Source of the DNA: CAG-273 sp963929915
Lineage (GTDB): Bacteria > Bacillota > Clostridia > TANB77 > CAG-508
DNA: 64,000 nt
Direction: 5' to 3'
Assembly: GCA_963929915.1 (NCBI GenBank)
Contig: CAWVJY010000003.1
Span: 24,170 to 88,169 of the forward strand
The notes beneath the pieces were generated by a model, which was given only the letters and a program-made list of their open reading frames with translations, was not told the DNA's origin and ran no database searches. The stretch's first letter is position 1; every line of letters begins with the position of its first letter. Made by a program: the position numbers and the translations under genes. Of the stretch, positions 6,456 to 16,881 are shown piece after piece.

Positions 6456-8882
6456 CTATTTCACAACAATATTATAAATCTTATTTTTAACATAAATTTC
6501 TTTTACAATATTTTTGCCAGCAGTTGCATTTTTAACATTTTCTAATTCATGTACTTTTTCTTTTACAATGCTTTCTTCTGTATCTAATGAAATAGCTACA
6601 GTTGCCTTTACTTTTCCATTTACTTGAATTGGAATTTCAATTTCATCATCTATGGTTTTAGATTCATCATAAGTAGGCCAAGTTGTACTACTAATTGGAG
6701 TGCTATTACCCATTAATTCATATAGTTCTTCTGTCATGTGTGGAGCAAATGGGTTTAGTAATTGTAAAAATGTTTTAAATTCTGCTTTATTAATTCTCTT
6801 TAATCTATAAAACTCATTTACCATTGTCATAAATGTTGCAACAGAAGTATTAAATTTCATTTCTTCAATATCAGAAGAAACTTTTTTAATAGCTTTATGC
6901 ATCATTTTTTCAAATTCAGGAGAATAGGTATCTCCTTCTACTAAGAAATCTTGCATATTCCAAACACGGTCTAAGAATTTATGACATCCACGAATACTTT
7001 CCATAGACCATGGAGCGGTTTGGTCAAATGGTCCCATAAACATTTCATATACACGGAAAGTATCTGCACCGAATTCTTTTACAATATCATCTGGATTGAT
7101 AACATTTCCCTTAGATTTTGACATTTTTTCGCCGTTTGCACCTAAAATCATACCATGTGAAGTACGTTTTTGGTAAGGCTCTTTGGTTGGAACAACGCCA
7201 ATGTCATATAAAAATTTATGCCAAAATCTTGAATATAATAAGTGTAAGGTAGTATGTTCCATTCCACCATTATACCAATCTACAGGACTCCAATATTCTA
7301 AAGCTTCTTTAGAAGCTAAAGCTTTATCATTGTGTGGGTCCATGTATCTTAAGTAATACCAAGAAGAACCAGCCCATTGAGGCATAGTGTCTGTTTCACG
7401 TTTTGCTTTTCCATGGCAATGTGGACAAGTGGTATTAACCCATTCTGTATGTCTTGCAAGAGGAGATTCTCCATTTTCTCCAGGTTCATAATCTTCTACA
7501 TCTGGTAATACCAAAGGAAGTTCTTCTTCTGGAAGTGGAACCCAACCACATTTTTCACAATATACCATTGGAATTGGTTCACCCCAATAACGTTGTCTTG
7601 AAAATACCCAGTCACGTAGTTTATAATTTACTTTTCTTTTACCAATTCCTTTTTCTTCTAAGTGATTGATTACTGTGCTAATTGCTTCTTTTACCGATAA
7701 TCCATTTAAAAAGCCAGAGTTGATTAATTTACCAGTAGCAACATCTGTAAATGCTTCTTTTTGTACATCACAAACCACATTAGAGTCTGCAGATTCAATA
7801 ACAGGAATAATAGGTAAATTAAATTTTTTTGCAAATTCCCAGTCTCTTGTATCGTGTGCAGGAACCGCCATAATGGCACCAGTACCATAAGTAATTAATA
7901 CATAGTCAGAAACCCAAATTGGAATTTCTTTTCCTGTTAAAGGATTAATTGCTCTTAGGCCTTTAATTTCTACACCAGTCTTTTCTTTATTTAATTCTGA
8001 ACGCTCAAAATCAGATTTTAAACTTGCTTGTTTTTGATATTCTTTTACTTCATCTAAATTTGTAATATCATTAGCAAGCTCTTTAATCATTGGATGTTCT
8101 GGAGCAACAACCATGTAAGTTGCACCAAATAAAGTATCAGGACGAGTGGTATAAACCACAAGTTCTTGGCTGTGGTTGGCAATTTTAAAAGTTACCTCAG
8201 CACCTTCACTTCTACCAATCCAATTTTTTTGTTGTGCCTTAATTTTATCTAGAAAATCTACATCATCTAAATCATCAATTAATCTCTGCGCATATTCTGT
8301 AATTTTAAGCATCCATTGGCTCTTTTCTTTTTGTACAACAGGACTTCCACATCTTTCACAAACACCATTAACTACTTCTTCATTAGCAAGACCAACCTTA
8401 CAACCTGTACAGAAATTAATAGGCATAGTTGCCTTATATGCTAAACCATGTTTATATAGTTGAATAAAAATCCATTGGGTCCATTTATAGTAATTAGGGT
8501 CAGTGGTATTTACTTCTCTGGACCAATCAAAAGAAAAGCCAAGAGATTTTAATTGCTCCCTAAAATGTTCAATATTTTTCTCTGTTGTAATTTTAGGATG
8601 AACATGATTTTTAATAGCATAATTTTCAGCAGGCAAGCCAAAAGCATCAAAACCAATTGGATATAATACATTATAGCCTTCCATTCTTTTCTTTCTAGCA
8701 ATAATATCTAAAGCAGTATAGCTTCTAGGATGCCCAACATGAAGACCTTGTCCAGAAGGATAAGGAAATTCAATTAATCCATACCATTTCTTTTTTGTTT
8801 TATCATCTTTGGCAAAAAAAGTACCTTCGCTATACCATTTATCTTGCCACTTTTTTTCTACTTTTGCAAAATCATAACTCAT
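6456..8882 (-). CDS. leuS: Leucyl-tRNA synthetase
   Basis: Charges tRNA-Leu. The HIGH signature appears as HVGH in PYPSGQGLHVGHP (about residue 45), a CP1 editing domain follows, and the KMSKS loop reads EKMSKSKGN (about residue 580). The length of about 808 residues is normal. The start at 8882 (MSYDFAKVEKKW) is chosen because AAGGAGA lies 7 nt upstream. The longer open frame to 8960 only reads through a repeat element in the leader. No CGG codon is in frame. No T-box was seen upstream. Confidence 0.97.
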   Translation of the reverse strand: MSYDFAKVEKKWQDKWYSEGTFFAKDDKTKKKWYGLIEFPYPSGQGLHVGHPRSYTALDIIARKKRMEGYNVLYPIGFDAFGLPAENYAIKNHVHPKITTEKNIEHFREQLKSLGFSFDWSREVNTTDPNYYKWTQWIFIQLYKHGLAYKATMPINFCTGCKVGLANEEVVNGVCERCGSPVVQKEKSQWMLKITEYAQRLIDDLDDVDFLDKIKAQQKNWIGRSEGAEVTFKIANHSQELVVYTTRPDTLFGATYMVVAPEHPMIKELANDITNLDEVKEYQKQASLKSDFERSELNKEKTGVEIKGLRAINPLTGKEIPIWVSDYVLITYGTGAIMAVPAHDTRDWEFAKKFNLPIIPVIESADSNVVCDVQKEAFTDVATGKLINSGFLNGLSVKEAISTVINHLEEKGIGKRKVNYKLRDWVFSRQRYWGEPIPMVYCEKCGWVPLPEEELPLVLPDVEDYEPGENGESPLARHTEWVNTTCPHCHGKAKRETDTMPQWAGSSWYYLRYMDPHNDKALASKEALEYWSPVDWYNGGMEHTTLHLLYSRFWHKFLYDIGVVPTKEPYQKRTSHGMILGANGEKMSKSKGNVINPDDIVKEFGADTFRVYEMFMGPFDQTAPWSMESIRGCHKFLDRVWNMQDFLVEGDTYSPEFEKMMHKAIKKVSSDIEEMKFNTSVATFMTMVNEFYRLKRINKAEFKTFLQLLNPFAPHMTEELYELMGNSTPISSTTWPTYDESKTIDDEIEIPIQVNGKVKATVAISLDTEESIVKEKVHELENVKNATAGKNIVKEIYVKNKIYNIVVK

Positions 8883-8899
8883 ACCATTCTCTCCTTCTT

Positions 8900-8945
8900 G
8901 GGGACGGTTCTCAGTGGCCCCATTTGGGGTTACTTGGGACACTTC
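8900..8945. repeat. GGGGACG REP-like element in the leuS leader
   Basis: On the minus strand this reads from GAAGTGTCCCAAGT through an inner CCCC...GGGG hairpin to GAACCGTCCCC, ending just before the leuS ribosome binding site. The same element, nearly identical, precedes clpC at 25665-25710. Confidence 0.75.
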
Positions 8946-9300
8946 AGCTACTTTGAACAAAAAAAGTTACTATACAGAATAACCTGAGAAACTCAAAATC
9001 CACCTATTTATTTTAAAGCTAAAAACTTAATATTTTAAGTCTAGTTTTCAATATTAACAAGTATTATATATCAAAATGTACAGAAAATAAAGTAAAAGTG
9101 CAAAAAAAAGATGATTTTACTCAAAAAAATCTTAAAATTTACAGTTAGTATTTAGGTTTTGGATTGTTTAACCCCCGATGGAAAATAAAAAACAAAAAGA
9201 AAACTTGTATAAAATAAAAAAAGAAGGAAATAATTTACTTAAAAGGACTGGCTATAAAAGCTTAAGTTAAAAAATTTAGATAATTTAGGAGGAAATGAAT
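8946..9300. other. Gene-free region between divergent leuS and dps
   Basis: About 355 bp, very AT-rich. I see no convincing ORF or structured RNA. Promoters for leuS and dps must lie here, but I could not assign one with confidence. Confidence 0.5.
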
Positions 9301-9744
9301 ATGTCAAATCAAGTAGTAGACAAGCTAAATCAATTTTTATCCGATTTAGCAGTATTTTATCGTAAAGTACAAAATTATCATTGGAATGTGAAAGGAAAGG
9401 ACTTTTTTACTGTTCATTCAAAGCTAGAAGAATATTATGATGAAATTAATGAACAAATTGATGAAGTTGGGGAACATATTTTAATTTTAGGTGGAGAGCC
9501 ACTAGGAAGTATGAAAGATTATTTAGCTAATACGAAAATCGAAGAAGCTAAAAATGAAAAAATAAGTAGTTGCAACATTTTTCAAAACTTAGAAAAAGAT
9601 TATACAACTTTAAAAGATTGTGCTTGCCAAATAAAAGAATGTGCAGAAAATGAAAACGATTATGCAACCTCTAGTCTAATGGATGACTATATCAAAGAAT
9701 ATGGAAAAATTTTATGGATGATTAAGCAGAACAATATGCAATAG
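9301..9744 (+). CDS. dps: Dps / ferritin-like DNA-protecting protein
   Basis: A 147-residue four-helix-bundle protein that oxidises and stores iron with hydrogen peroxide and protects DNA. The Dps ferroxidase signature is visible near the N-terminus: NYHWNVKGKDFFTVHSKLEE with its His and downstream Glu/Asp, then DEINEQIDEVGEHI. ATG 9301 is preferred over ATG 9295 because AGGAGG (9287-9292) is then 8 nt away. It lies alone, followed by a small gene of unknown function. Confidence 0.85.
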   Translation: MSNQVVDKLNQFLSDLAVFYRKVQNYHWNVKGKDFFTVHSKLEEYYDEINEQIDEVGEHILILGGEPLGSMKDYLANTKIEEAKNEKISSCNIFQNLEKDYTTLKDCACQIKECAENENDYATSSLMDDYIKEYGKILWMIKQNNMQ

Positions 9745-9895
9745 TAATTGATAGTTAGTGTAAAAATATGCTAGGAAAAATGAAACGGCAATTTGAAAAA
9801 GTATGGTATTTGTGGTACAATAGAAGCAGGTAAGCCATGTGTTTACTATATTTGAATAGGTTTATATATAACGCGATAAGGAGGATTGTAATAAA

Positions 9896-10225
9896 ATGCT
9901 AAGCATTACACAGCGTATAAAAAAGATACAAGAAGAATTACCAATGCTTATTTGCATTTTACAAGAAGGAATCAAACTATTGGAAGAAACTACGCAAACT
10001 GCAAACACTTCCCCTAGCAAAAAATTAGACTACTTTAGATACCTTTTTTTATATCACAATCGGATACAAACTTTAGAAGAAAACTTTTTAGAGTTGAAGC
10101 CTGAAATGATTATGCTAGATCAACAAATAGAAACTTTGCTAGAATATGGAGAAGGATGCTATCCTCAAGTAAAAAGGACATTAAAAAGTATGCTTGAAGA
10201 ACTACAAAACTTACCAAAAATATAA
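9896..10225 (+). CDS. Small helical protein of unknown function
   Basis: A 109-residue protein, predicted mostly helical and rich in Leu/Glu. I do not recognise it. A strong AAGGAGG ribosome binding site and a downstream terminator support it as a gene. Codon 56 is an in-frame CGG (10061-10063). Unlike the frameshift genes, shifting +1 here gives a stop four codons later, so in this ORF CGG must either be read or truncate the product. Codon use is otherwise host-like, which makes it the main exception to the CGG pattern. Confidence 0.6.
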   Translation: MLSITQRIKKIQEELPMLICILQEGIKLLEETTQTANTSPSKKLDYFRYLFLYHNRIQTLEENFLELKPEMIMLDQQIETLLEYGEGCYPQVKRTLKSMLEELQNLPKI

Positions 10226-10232
10226 ACCGAAA

Positions 10233-10268
10233 GGCTCCCAGAATTAATTTCTGGGGGTTCTTATTTTT
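10233..10268 (+). terminator. Terminator after the 109-aa gene
   Basis: CCCAGAA-TTAAT-TTCTGGG followed by a T-rich run. Confidence 0.75.
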
Positions 10269-10555
10269 CCTTTAATATAAGCTATAACTTTAGGACAAGA
10301 GTTTATAATGTATTTAGTACAAAACATGAAATGTAAAAATATACATAAAGTGAAAAATAGTTTCTTAAGTAATTCCATAAAAAATTGCATCAAAAGAAAA
10401 GTAAAATACTATAAAAAATTGAAACTTAAATTTTATAATATATTTACAATACAAATTGGTTAGTATATAATAGCAAAGAAAGATAACAATTCACTAGTAT
10501 ATAACAATAAAAAAAGGCTATACTAACAAAAGAAAGAATTGAAGGAGGATCACAT

Positions 10556-13159
10556 ATGGCAAAAGAAGTAAGCGAAGAAGAAAAAATAAGAATACAGGAA
10601 ATGATAGATAAATTAATAGAAAAAGCCAAAAAAGCATCCAAAGAATATTTAGAATTAAAACAAGACCAAGTAGATGAAATTGTAAAACAAATGGCTATGG
10701 CAGGGTTAGAACATCATATGGAACTTGCTAAAATGGCAGTAGAAGAAACCGGCCGTGGCATTTATGAAGATAAAATTACAAAGAACATGTTTGCAACAGA
10801 ATATGTATATCATAGTATTAAATATGACAAAACTGTTGGTATTATTTCGGAAAATGAAGAAGAAGGTTATGAAGAAATAGCAGAGCCAATTGGAATTATT
10901 GCAGGAGTTACTCCAGTAACAAATCCAACTTCTACTACCATGTTTAAATCATTAATTGCTGCTAAAACTAGAAATGTGATTATTTTTGGATTTCATCCAT
11001 CTGCACAAAAATGCAGTACTAGAGCAGCAGAAATTTTAAGAGATGCTGCTGTAAAAGCAGGAGCACCAGAAGATTGTATTTTATGGATTGAAGAACCATC
11101 TATTACTGCAACTATGGCACTTATGAACCACCCAGATGTTAACTTAATTTTAGCTACAGGTGGAAGTGGAATGGTAAAATCTGCGTATTCTTGTGGAAAA
11201 CCAGCTTTAGGTGTAGGACCAGGAAACGTACCTTGTTATATAGAAAAAACGGCTAAATTAAGAACTTCGGTAAATGATTTAGTATTGTCAAAATCTTTTG
11301 ACAATGGCATGATTTGTGCTTCTGAACAGTCAGCAATTGTAGATAGAGAAATTCATGAAGAGTTTGAGAAACTCATGAAAGAAGCAGGATGCTATTTCTT
11401 AGATGGAGAACAAACACAAAAATTAAGAAGTAGTATGTTTAATGCAGAAAAAGGAGAAGCATTAAATTCTGATATTGTAGGACAAAGTCCTTACCATATT
11501 GCACAAATGGCTGGAATAGAAGTACCAAAAGATACGAAAGTATTAGTATTAAAAGAAAATGGGGTAGGAATAGAATATCCATTTTCAAAAGAAAAATTAA
11601 GCCCTGTACTTGCTTACTATATTGTGGAAAATGCAGAGGAAGGAATTGACTTGGCAGAAAAACTAATTGAATTTGGTGGATTAGGTCATTCAGCCGTTAT
11701 TCATTCGGAAAATAAAGAGGTTATTCAAAAATTCTCTGAGAAAGTAAAAGTAGGTAGAATTATTGTTAATTCTCCTTCTACCCATGGAGCCATTGGAGAT
11801 ATTTATAACACCAATATGCCATCTTTAACATTAGGATGTGGAACATTTGGTGGTAACTCTACTACAGCCAATGTATCTTCTGTTAATCTAATTAATATTA
11901 AAAGAGTAGCTAAAAGAAGGGTAAATATGCAATGGTTTAAAATTCCACAAAAAATCTATTTTGAAGCAGGCTCTATTGCTTACTTAGAAAAAATGCCTAA
12001 TATTTCAAGAGCATTTATTGTAACAGATCCAGGTATGGTAGAATTTGGTTATGTAGATAAGATTTTATACCATTTAAGAAAAAGAAATACCTATGTCCAT
12101 TCCGAAATCTTTTCAGATGTAGAATCAGACCCATCATTTGATACCATTTACAAAGGTGTAGCAATGATGAAGGAGTTTAAACCAGATGTCATTATTGCTC
12201 TTGGTGGAGGAAGCCCAATAGATGCGGCAAAGGGTATGTGGTTATTTTATGAACATCCAGAAGCAGACCCAGAAGGCATGAAGTTAAAATTTATGGATAT
12301 TCGAAAAAGAACCTATAAATTCCCAAAACTAGGAACAAAGGCCCAGTTGGTAGCAATTCCAACTACTTCTGGAACAGGTTCAGAAGTAACTTCTTTTGCA
12401 GTTATTACAGATAAGAAAAATAACAAAAAATACCCGCTAGCAGATTATGAACTAACACCAGATGTAGCAATTGTAGACCCAGACTTAGTTATGAGTCTTC
12501 CAAAATCTATTACAGCAGATACTGGAATGGATGTGTTAACACATGCTATTGAAGCTTATGTTTCTAATATGGCATCAGACTATACAGACGGATTAGCAGA
12601 AAAAGCAGTAGAATTAGTATTCAAAAATTTAAGAGAGGCATATAATCACGGAGATAATACTTATGCAAGAGAAAAAATGCATAATGCAAGCACAATAGCA
12701 GGAATGGCATTTACCAATGCATTTCTAGGAATTAATCATTCTCTTGCCCATAAAATAGGAGGAGAATTCCATTTACCACATGGTAGAATTAATGCCATTT
12801 TATTACCATATGTTATTAGATATAACAGCCAAAGACCAACAAAATTTGTCTCTTTCCCAAAATATGAATATTTTATTGCAGACCAAAAATATGCAGACCT
12901 TTCTAGAAGAATGAATTTCCCTGCTTATGGAAATGAAGAAGGAGTCAATTCGTTAATTACAGAAATTAAAAAGTTAAATGCAGATTTGAACATACCAAGA
13001 TCCTTCCAAGAAGCCGGAATTCCAGAACAAGAATTTTTAAACAAAGTAGACATGCTTGCAGATAGAGCTTTTGAAGATCAATGTACTACTGCAAACCCAA
13101 GACTTCCTTTAGTAGAAGAATTAAAGCAAATTTTGTTAGATAGCTATTATGGAAAATAG
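10556..13159 (+). CDS. adhE: Bifunctional aldehyde-alcohol dehydrogenase
   Basis: An 867-residue fusion that reduces acetyl-CoA to acetaldehyde and then ethanol with NADH during fermentation. The N-terminal half (to about residue 440) is the CoA-acylating aldehyde dehydrogenase with catalytic Cys in the DNGMICASEQS segment. The C-terminal half is an iron-dependent alcohol dehydrogenase with GGGSPIDAAKGMW and the metal-binding histidines in LAHKIGGEFHLPHGR. The ATG follows GAAGGAGGATCACAT. It is monocistronic, ending at a terminator. AdhE assembles as spirosomes in other bacteria. Confidence 0.97.
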   Translation: MAKEVSEEEKIRIQEMIDKLIEKAKKASKEYLELKQDQVDEIVKQMAMAGLEHHMELAKMAVEETGRGIYEDKITKNMFATEYVYHSIKYDKTVGIISENEEEGYEEIAEPIGIIAGVTPVTNPTSTTMFKSLIAAKTRNVIIFGFHPSAQKCSTRAAEILRDAAVKAGAPEDCILWIEEPSITATMALMNHPDVNLILATGGSGMVKSAYSCGKPALGVGPGNVPCYIEKTAKLRTSVNDLVLSKSFDNGMICASEQSAIVDREIHEEFEKLMKEAGCYFLDGEQTQKLRSSMFNAEKGEALNSDIVGQSPYHIAQMAGIEVPKDTKVLVLKENGVGIEYPFSKEKLSPVLAYYIVENAEEGIDLAEKLIEFGGLGHSAVIHSENKEVIQKFSEKVKVGRIIVNSPSTHGAIGDIYNTNMPSLTLGCGTFGGNSTTANVSSVNLINIKRVAKRRVNMQWFKIPQKIYFEAGSIAYLEKMPNISRAFIVTDPGMVEFGYVDKILYHLRKRNTYVHSEIFSDVESDPSFDTIYKGVAMMKEFKPDVIIALGGGSPIDAAKGMWLFYEHPEADPEGMKLKFMDIRKRTYKFPKLGTKAQLVAIPTTSGTGSEVTSFAVITDKKNNKKYPLADYELTPDVAIVDPDLVMSLPKSITADTGMDVLTHAIEAYVSNMASDYTDGLAEKAVELVFKNLREAYNHGDNTYAREKMHNASTIAGMAFTNAFLGINHSLAHKIGGEFHLPHGRINAILLPYVIRYNSQRPTKFVSFPKYEYFIADQKYADLSRRMNFPAYGNEEGVNSLITEIKKLNADLNIPRSFQEAGIPEQEFLNKVDMLADRAFEDQCTTANPRLPLVEELKQILLDSYYGK

Positions 13160-13180
13160 GACCAATGGTCCTATTTTTTT
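13158..13180 (+). terminator. adhE terminator
   Basis: AGGACCA-A-TGGTCCT followed by ATTTTTTT, overlapping the stop codon. Confidence 0.85.
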
Positions 13181-13335
13181 AAGGCTAATACTTGTATTTT
13201 CCAAAAAAAATAGGTATAATTAGAACATGTATAATTTAAGCAGTATAATTTAAGCAGTATGATTTAAATAGTATGGTTTATAGGTAAAACCTTTTTCTAA
13301 GAAAAACCTAAATAAAAAGAAATTAGGTGAAATAA

Positions 13336-13626
13336 ATGGCAAATGTAAGCAAAGAAGAATTATTGCATATTGCAAATCTCGCAAGTTTAAATATTAAAGA
13401 AGAAGAAATAGATAATTATTTAGAAAATTTGCAAGATATTTTAAATTTTGCAAATATTGTAAATAAAGCACCAATACAAGGATTAGAAGAAACCATTGGC
13501 GCCAATGATAGTTTTAATGTATTTCGTAAAGATGAAATAAAAGAATTTAAAGATAAAGATTTATTACTTTCTAATGCACCAGAAAAAGAAAGAAATATGT
13601 TTAAAATTCCAAAAGTAATTCAATAA
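13336..13626 (+). CDS. gatC: Asp-tRNA(Asn)/Glu-tRNA(Gln) amidotransferase subunit C
   Basis: The 96-residue GatC subunit stabilises GatA in the amidotransferase that converts Glu-tRNA(Gln) to Gln-tRNA(Gln). Typical features are the N-terminal VSKEELLHIANLASLNI helix and the C-terminal NMFKIPKVIQ. It is followed by gatA and gatB, the usual order, with 129 bp to gatA. Confidence 0.95.
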   Translation: MANVSKEELLHIANLASLNIKEEEIDNYLENLQDILNFANIVNKAPIQGLEETIGANDSFNVFRKDEIKEFKDKDLLLSNAPEKERNMFKIPKVIQ

Positions 13627-13755
13627 ATAACTCAATAGTAATTTAATAAAAACTCAATAAAAAATTTGGTAAAAAATTCAGTAAAATGAAATTTACTATG
13701 TAGAAGTAATAATCAATACAAACTATTAACAAAACTTAAAAGCGGAGGTTGAAAA

Positions 13756-15192
13756 ATGGACATTACCAATTTAACAGTACATGAGCTTAAAGATAAAATA
13801 AAAAGCAATGAGCTTACTATTACAGATATTACAAAAGCTTATGTGGAAAAAATAAATGAAAAAGAAAAAGATGTACAAGCTTTTATTACTACTTTAACAC
13901 AAGAAGCTTTAGAACAAGCAAGTAGTATACAAAAAGGAATTGAAGAAGGAAGCATAACAGGAGATTATGCAGGTATTCCTATAGGAATAAAAGATAATAT
14001 TTGTACCAAAGGTATAAAAACTACCTGTGCTTCTAAAATGCTAGAAAATTTTGTATCTCCATATGATGCAGTAGTAGTAGAAAAACTAAAACAAGAACAT
14101 CTTATTAATTTAGGAAAACTAAATATGGATGAATTTGCTATGGGAGCTTCTACAGAATATTCTTATTTTAAGAAAACAAGAAATCCTAGAAATTTAAATA
14201 CAGTACCTGGTGGTTCTTCAGGTGGGTCTGCAGCAGCAGTAGCTGCTAATATGGTACCATGGGCATTAGGTTCAGACACAGGTGGATCTATTCGTCAGCC
14301 AGCAAGTTTTTGTGGTGTAGTAGGACTAAAACCAACCTATGGTTTAGTATCTCGTTATGGACTAGTAGCATTTGCTTCTTCTTTAGACCAAATAGGACCT
14401 ATTACTAAAGATGTAGAAGATGCGGCTATTTTATTAAATATCATTGCAGGACATGATGAAAAAGATACTACTTCTGTAAATATAGAAAAGAAAGACTATA
14501 CAAAAGCTTTAAAAAATAGTGTCAAAGGCTTAAAAATAGGAATTCCAAAAGAGTACTTTGGAGAAGGAATCAATAAAGAAGTAAAAGAAAAATTAGAACA
14601 GGCAATTCAAAAATATAAAGAGTTAGGAGCAGAAGTAGAAGAATTTTCTTTAGACATTGCAGATTATGCTTTAGCAACTTACTATATTATAGCCTGTGCA
14701 GAAGCAAGTTCTAACTTAGGCAGATTTGATGGTATTCGCTATGGATATCGTACACAAAATTATAGTAATTTAAAAGAATTGTATAAAAACTCTAGAAGTG
14801 AAGGATTTGGAGCAGAAGTAAAAAGAAGAATTATATTAGGAACCTATGTATTATCATCTGGTTATTATGATGCTTATTACAAAAAAGCACAACAAGTAAG
14901 AACTTTAGTAAAAAATGAATTTAAAAAAGCTTTTGCAAAATATAATGTATTATTAACACCAACATCACCTACTGTAGCATTTGAAATAGGAACAAAATCT
15001 AATAATCCTTTAGAAATGTATTTAGCAGATATTTGCACAGTATCTGTCAATATTGCAGGTTTGCCAGCAATTTCTATTCCATGTGGAGTTGATAGCAAAA
15101 ACATGCCAATTGGTATGCAACTAATTGGAAACCACTTTGCAGAAGAAACCATTTTAAATGCAGCTTATGCTTTTGAAAAAATCAGCCACTAG
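13756..15192 (+). CDS. gatA: Asp/Glu-tRNA amidotransferase subunit A
   Basis: The catalytic amidase-signature subunit (478 residues). It releases ammonia from glutamine with a Ser-cisSer-Lys triad: Lys in GIPIGIKDN (about 77), cis-Ser and Ser within GGSSGGSAAAVAANMV (about 155-180) and SDTGGSIRQPA. A ribosome binding site GCGGAGGTTG precedes the ATG. A short REP-like element overlaps its stop codon. Confidence 0.97.
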   Translation: MDITNLTVHELKDKIKSNELTITDITKAYVEKINEKEKDVQAFITTLTQEALEQASSIQKGIEEGSITGDYAGIPIGIKDNICTKGIKTTCASKMLENFVSPYDAVVVEKLKQEHLINLGKLNMDEFAMGASTEYSYFKKTRNPRNLNTVPGGSSGGSAAAVAANMVPWALGSDTGGSIRQPASFCGVVGLKPTYGLVSRYGLVAFASSLDQIGPITKDVEDAAILLNIIAGHDEKDTTSVNIEKKDYTKALKNSVKGLKIGIPKEYFGEGINKEVKEKLEQAIQKYKELGAEVEEFSLDIADYALATYYIIACAEASSNLGRFDGIRYGYRTQNYSNLKELYKNSRSEGFGAEVKRRIILGTYVLSSGYYDAYYKKAQQVRTLVKNEFKKAFAKYNVLLTPTSPTVAFEIGTKSNNPLEMYLADICTVSVNIAGLPAISIPCGVDSKNMPIGMQLIGNHFAEETILNAAYAFEKISH

Positions 15193-15212
15193 GGACGTTC
15201 CTTTTTGGCTGA
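15182..15212. repeat. GGGACGTTCC REP-like element between gatA and gatB
   Basis: TCAGCCA and TGGCTGA arms enclose AGGGACGTTCC. The same core recurs at 41473-41526 and 48372-48470. Confidence 0.6.
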
Positions 15213-15230
15213 AATAAGGAGGAAGAAATA

Positions 15231-16670
15231 ATGTCAAGAGAAGATTATGAGGTAGTTGTAGGACTAGAAGTCCATGCAGAACTTTCTACGAAAACAAAAA
15301 TATTTTGTAGTTGCCCTACAGAATTTGGAGCTGAGCCTAATACACATGTATGCCCTGTTTGTATGGCAATGCCAGGAGCTCTACCTGTGCTTAATGAAAA
15401 AGTAGTAGAATATGCTGTAAAAGCGGGACTTGCTACCAATTGTACCATAGCAAAAGAAAGTAAAAATGATAGAAAAAATTACTTTTATCCAGATCTTCCA
15501 AAGTCTTATCAGATTTCTCAATTTGATAAACCACTTTGTGAACATGGTTATGTAGAAATAGAGGAAGATGACGAAAAAAAGAAAATTGGAATTACTAGAA
15601 TACATATAGAAGAAGATGCTGGAAAATTAAATCATAATGAGTTTGGCGGAGGAAGTTTAGTAGATTTAAATAGGGCAGGAGTTCCTTTAATAGAAATTGT
15701 ATCTGAGCCAGATATGAGATCAGCTCAAGAAGCGGAAAGTTATTTAAGAAAAATAAAATCTATTTTAGAGTATATAGAAGTATCTGACTGTAAAATGCAA
15801 GAGGGGTCTTTAAGAGCAGATGTAAATGTTTCTGTTATGAAAAAGGGTTCTAACAAATTCGGAACTCGTACAGAAATGAAAAATATGAACTCTTTTAGGT
15901 CTATTGTAAGGGCAATTGAATATGAAGTAGAAAGACAAATAGAAGTAGTAGAAAATGGTGGTACCATTGAACAAGAAACTTTAAGATGGGATGATGTATC
16001 TGGAAAAACTTTTTCTATGAGAGATAAAGAAGATGCACAAGATTACCGTTATTTTCCGGAACCAGATTTAGTTGCTATTCGTTTGTCTGATGAATATGTA
16101 GAAAATATTCGCAAAAATTTACCAGAGCTTCCTGAAAGTAGAAGACAAAGATATTTAACTGAATATGGACTTTCAGAAAAAGATAGTAGAATGTTAACAT
16201 CTTCTAAATATTTATCTGATTTGTTTGAACATACTTTAGCGATTTGTAAAAATCCAAAAGCAGTTGCAAACTGGCTATTATCAGATGTTTCTAGAATTTT
16301 AAATGAGCAAGAATTAGAGCCAGACCAAATTCCATTTACAGCAGAACATTTGGCTAAAATGATTATGCTAATAGAAAAAGGAACTATTAGTAGTGCGATT
16401 GGTAAAAAAGTATTAGAGGAATTATTTGAAAATCCAAAAGACCCAGAAGAAATTGTAAAAGAAAAAGGATGGATTCAAATCTCTGATGAAGGTGCTATTA
16501 AAGAAGTAGTAATGAAAATATTAGAGAATAATCCTCAATCAATTAGTGATTATAAAGCTGGAAAAGATAGAGCACTTGGATTTTTAGTAGGTCAAGCAAT
16601 GAAAGAAACAAAAGGAAAAGCAAATCCACAAATGCTTAATAAAATGTTTTTAGAAGAATTAAAAAAATAG
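15231..16670 (+). CDS. gatB: Asp/Glu-tRNA amidotransferase subunit B
   Basis: The 479-residue subunit that phosphorylates the tRNA-bound acid and channels ammonia. Hallmarks are VVGLEVHAEL at the start, the zinc-site cysteines CSCP...CPVC, NRAGVPLIEIVSEPD (about residue 145) and the DYRYFPEPDL motif. A C-terminal YqeY-like tail is present. AGG codons in the conserved NRAGV and NSFRSIVRAI segments show that AGG is read normally as Arg in this genome. Confidence 0.97.
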   Translation: MSREDYEVVVGLEVHAELSTKTKIFCSCPTEFGAEPNTHVCPVCMAMPGALPVLNEKVVEYAVKAGLATNCTIAKESKNDRKNYFYPDLPKSYQISQFDKPLCEHGYVEIEEDDEKKKIGITRIHIEEDAGKLNHNEFGGGSLVDLNRAGVPLIEIVSEPDMRSAQEAESYLRKIKSILEYIEVSDCKMQEGSLRADVNVSVMKKGSNKFGTRTEMKNMNSFRSIVRAIEYEVERQIEVVENGGTIEQETLRWDDVSGKTFSMRDKEDAQDYRYFPEPDLVAIRLSDEYVENIRKNLPELPESRRQRYLTEYGLSEKDSRMLTSSKYLSDLFEHTLAICKNPKAVANWLLSDVSRILNEQELEPDQIPFTAEHLAKMIMLIEKGTISSAIGKKVLEELFENPKDPEEIVKEKGWIQISDEGAIKEVVMKILENNPQSISDYKAGKDRALGFLVGQAMKETKGKANPQMLNKMFLEELKK

Positions 16671-16712
16671 TCATAGCAAATTAAAAAGAATAAGAGTATA
16701 GAATTGTAATAA

Positions 16713-16852
16713 CAGTATTAGAATTGTCTTTTTCAATTTTTAAAACCTTTCCCCTTTTGGACATCTGTAACGAGGCATAAATGCCTCTAACAGCTGTCAC
16801 AATGGTCGAGCACGCAAGGCCTTAAAAATTTCAAAAGACAATTCTAATACTG
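16713..16852. repeat. Palindromic element, copy A
   Basis: About 140 bp with complementary outer arms beginning CAGTATTAGAATTGTC. Inside is a conserved asymmetric core (CCTTTCCCCTTTTGGACA ... CACAATGGTCGAGCACGCAA) with its own hairpin GACATCTGT...ACAGCTGTC and inner GAGGCAT/ATGCCTC. Copies B (17352) and C (28190) share the core but have different arms. Confidence 0.8.
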
Positions 16853-16881
16853 CTTTAAATAAATTAAAACTAGTAAAAATA

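Noticed and set aside
8883..8960. N-terminal extension of leuS to 8960
   Set aside because: The extra 26 codons translate a dispersed repeat, and the ribosome binding site AAGGAGA lies between them and the family's usual start.
8883..9300. T-box riboswitch upstream of leuS (and of proS)
   Set aside because: I looked for the T-box core and an antiterminator and found neither. The leuS leader holds only a REP-like element.
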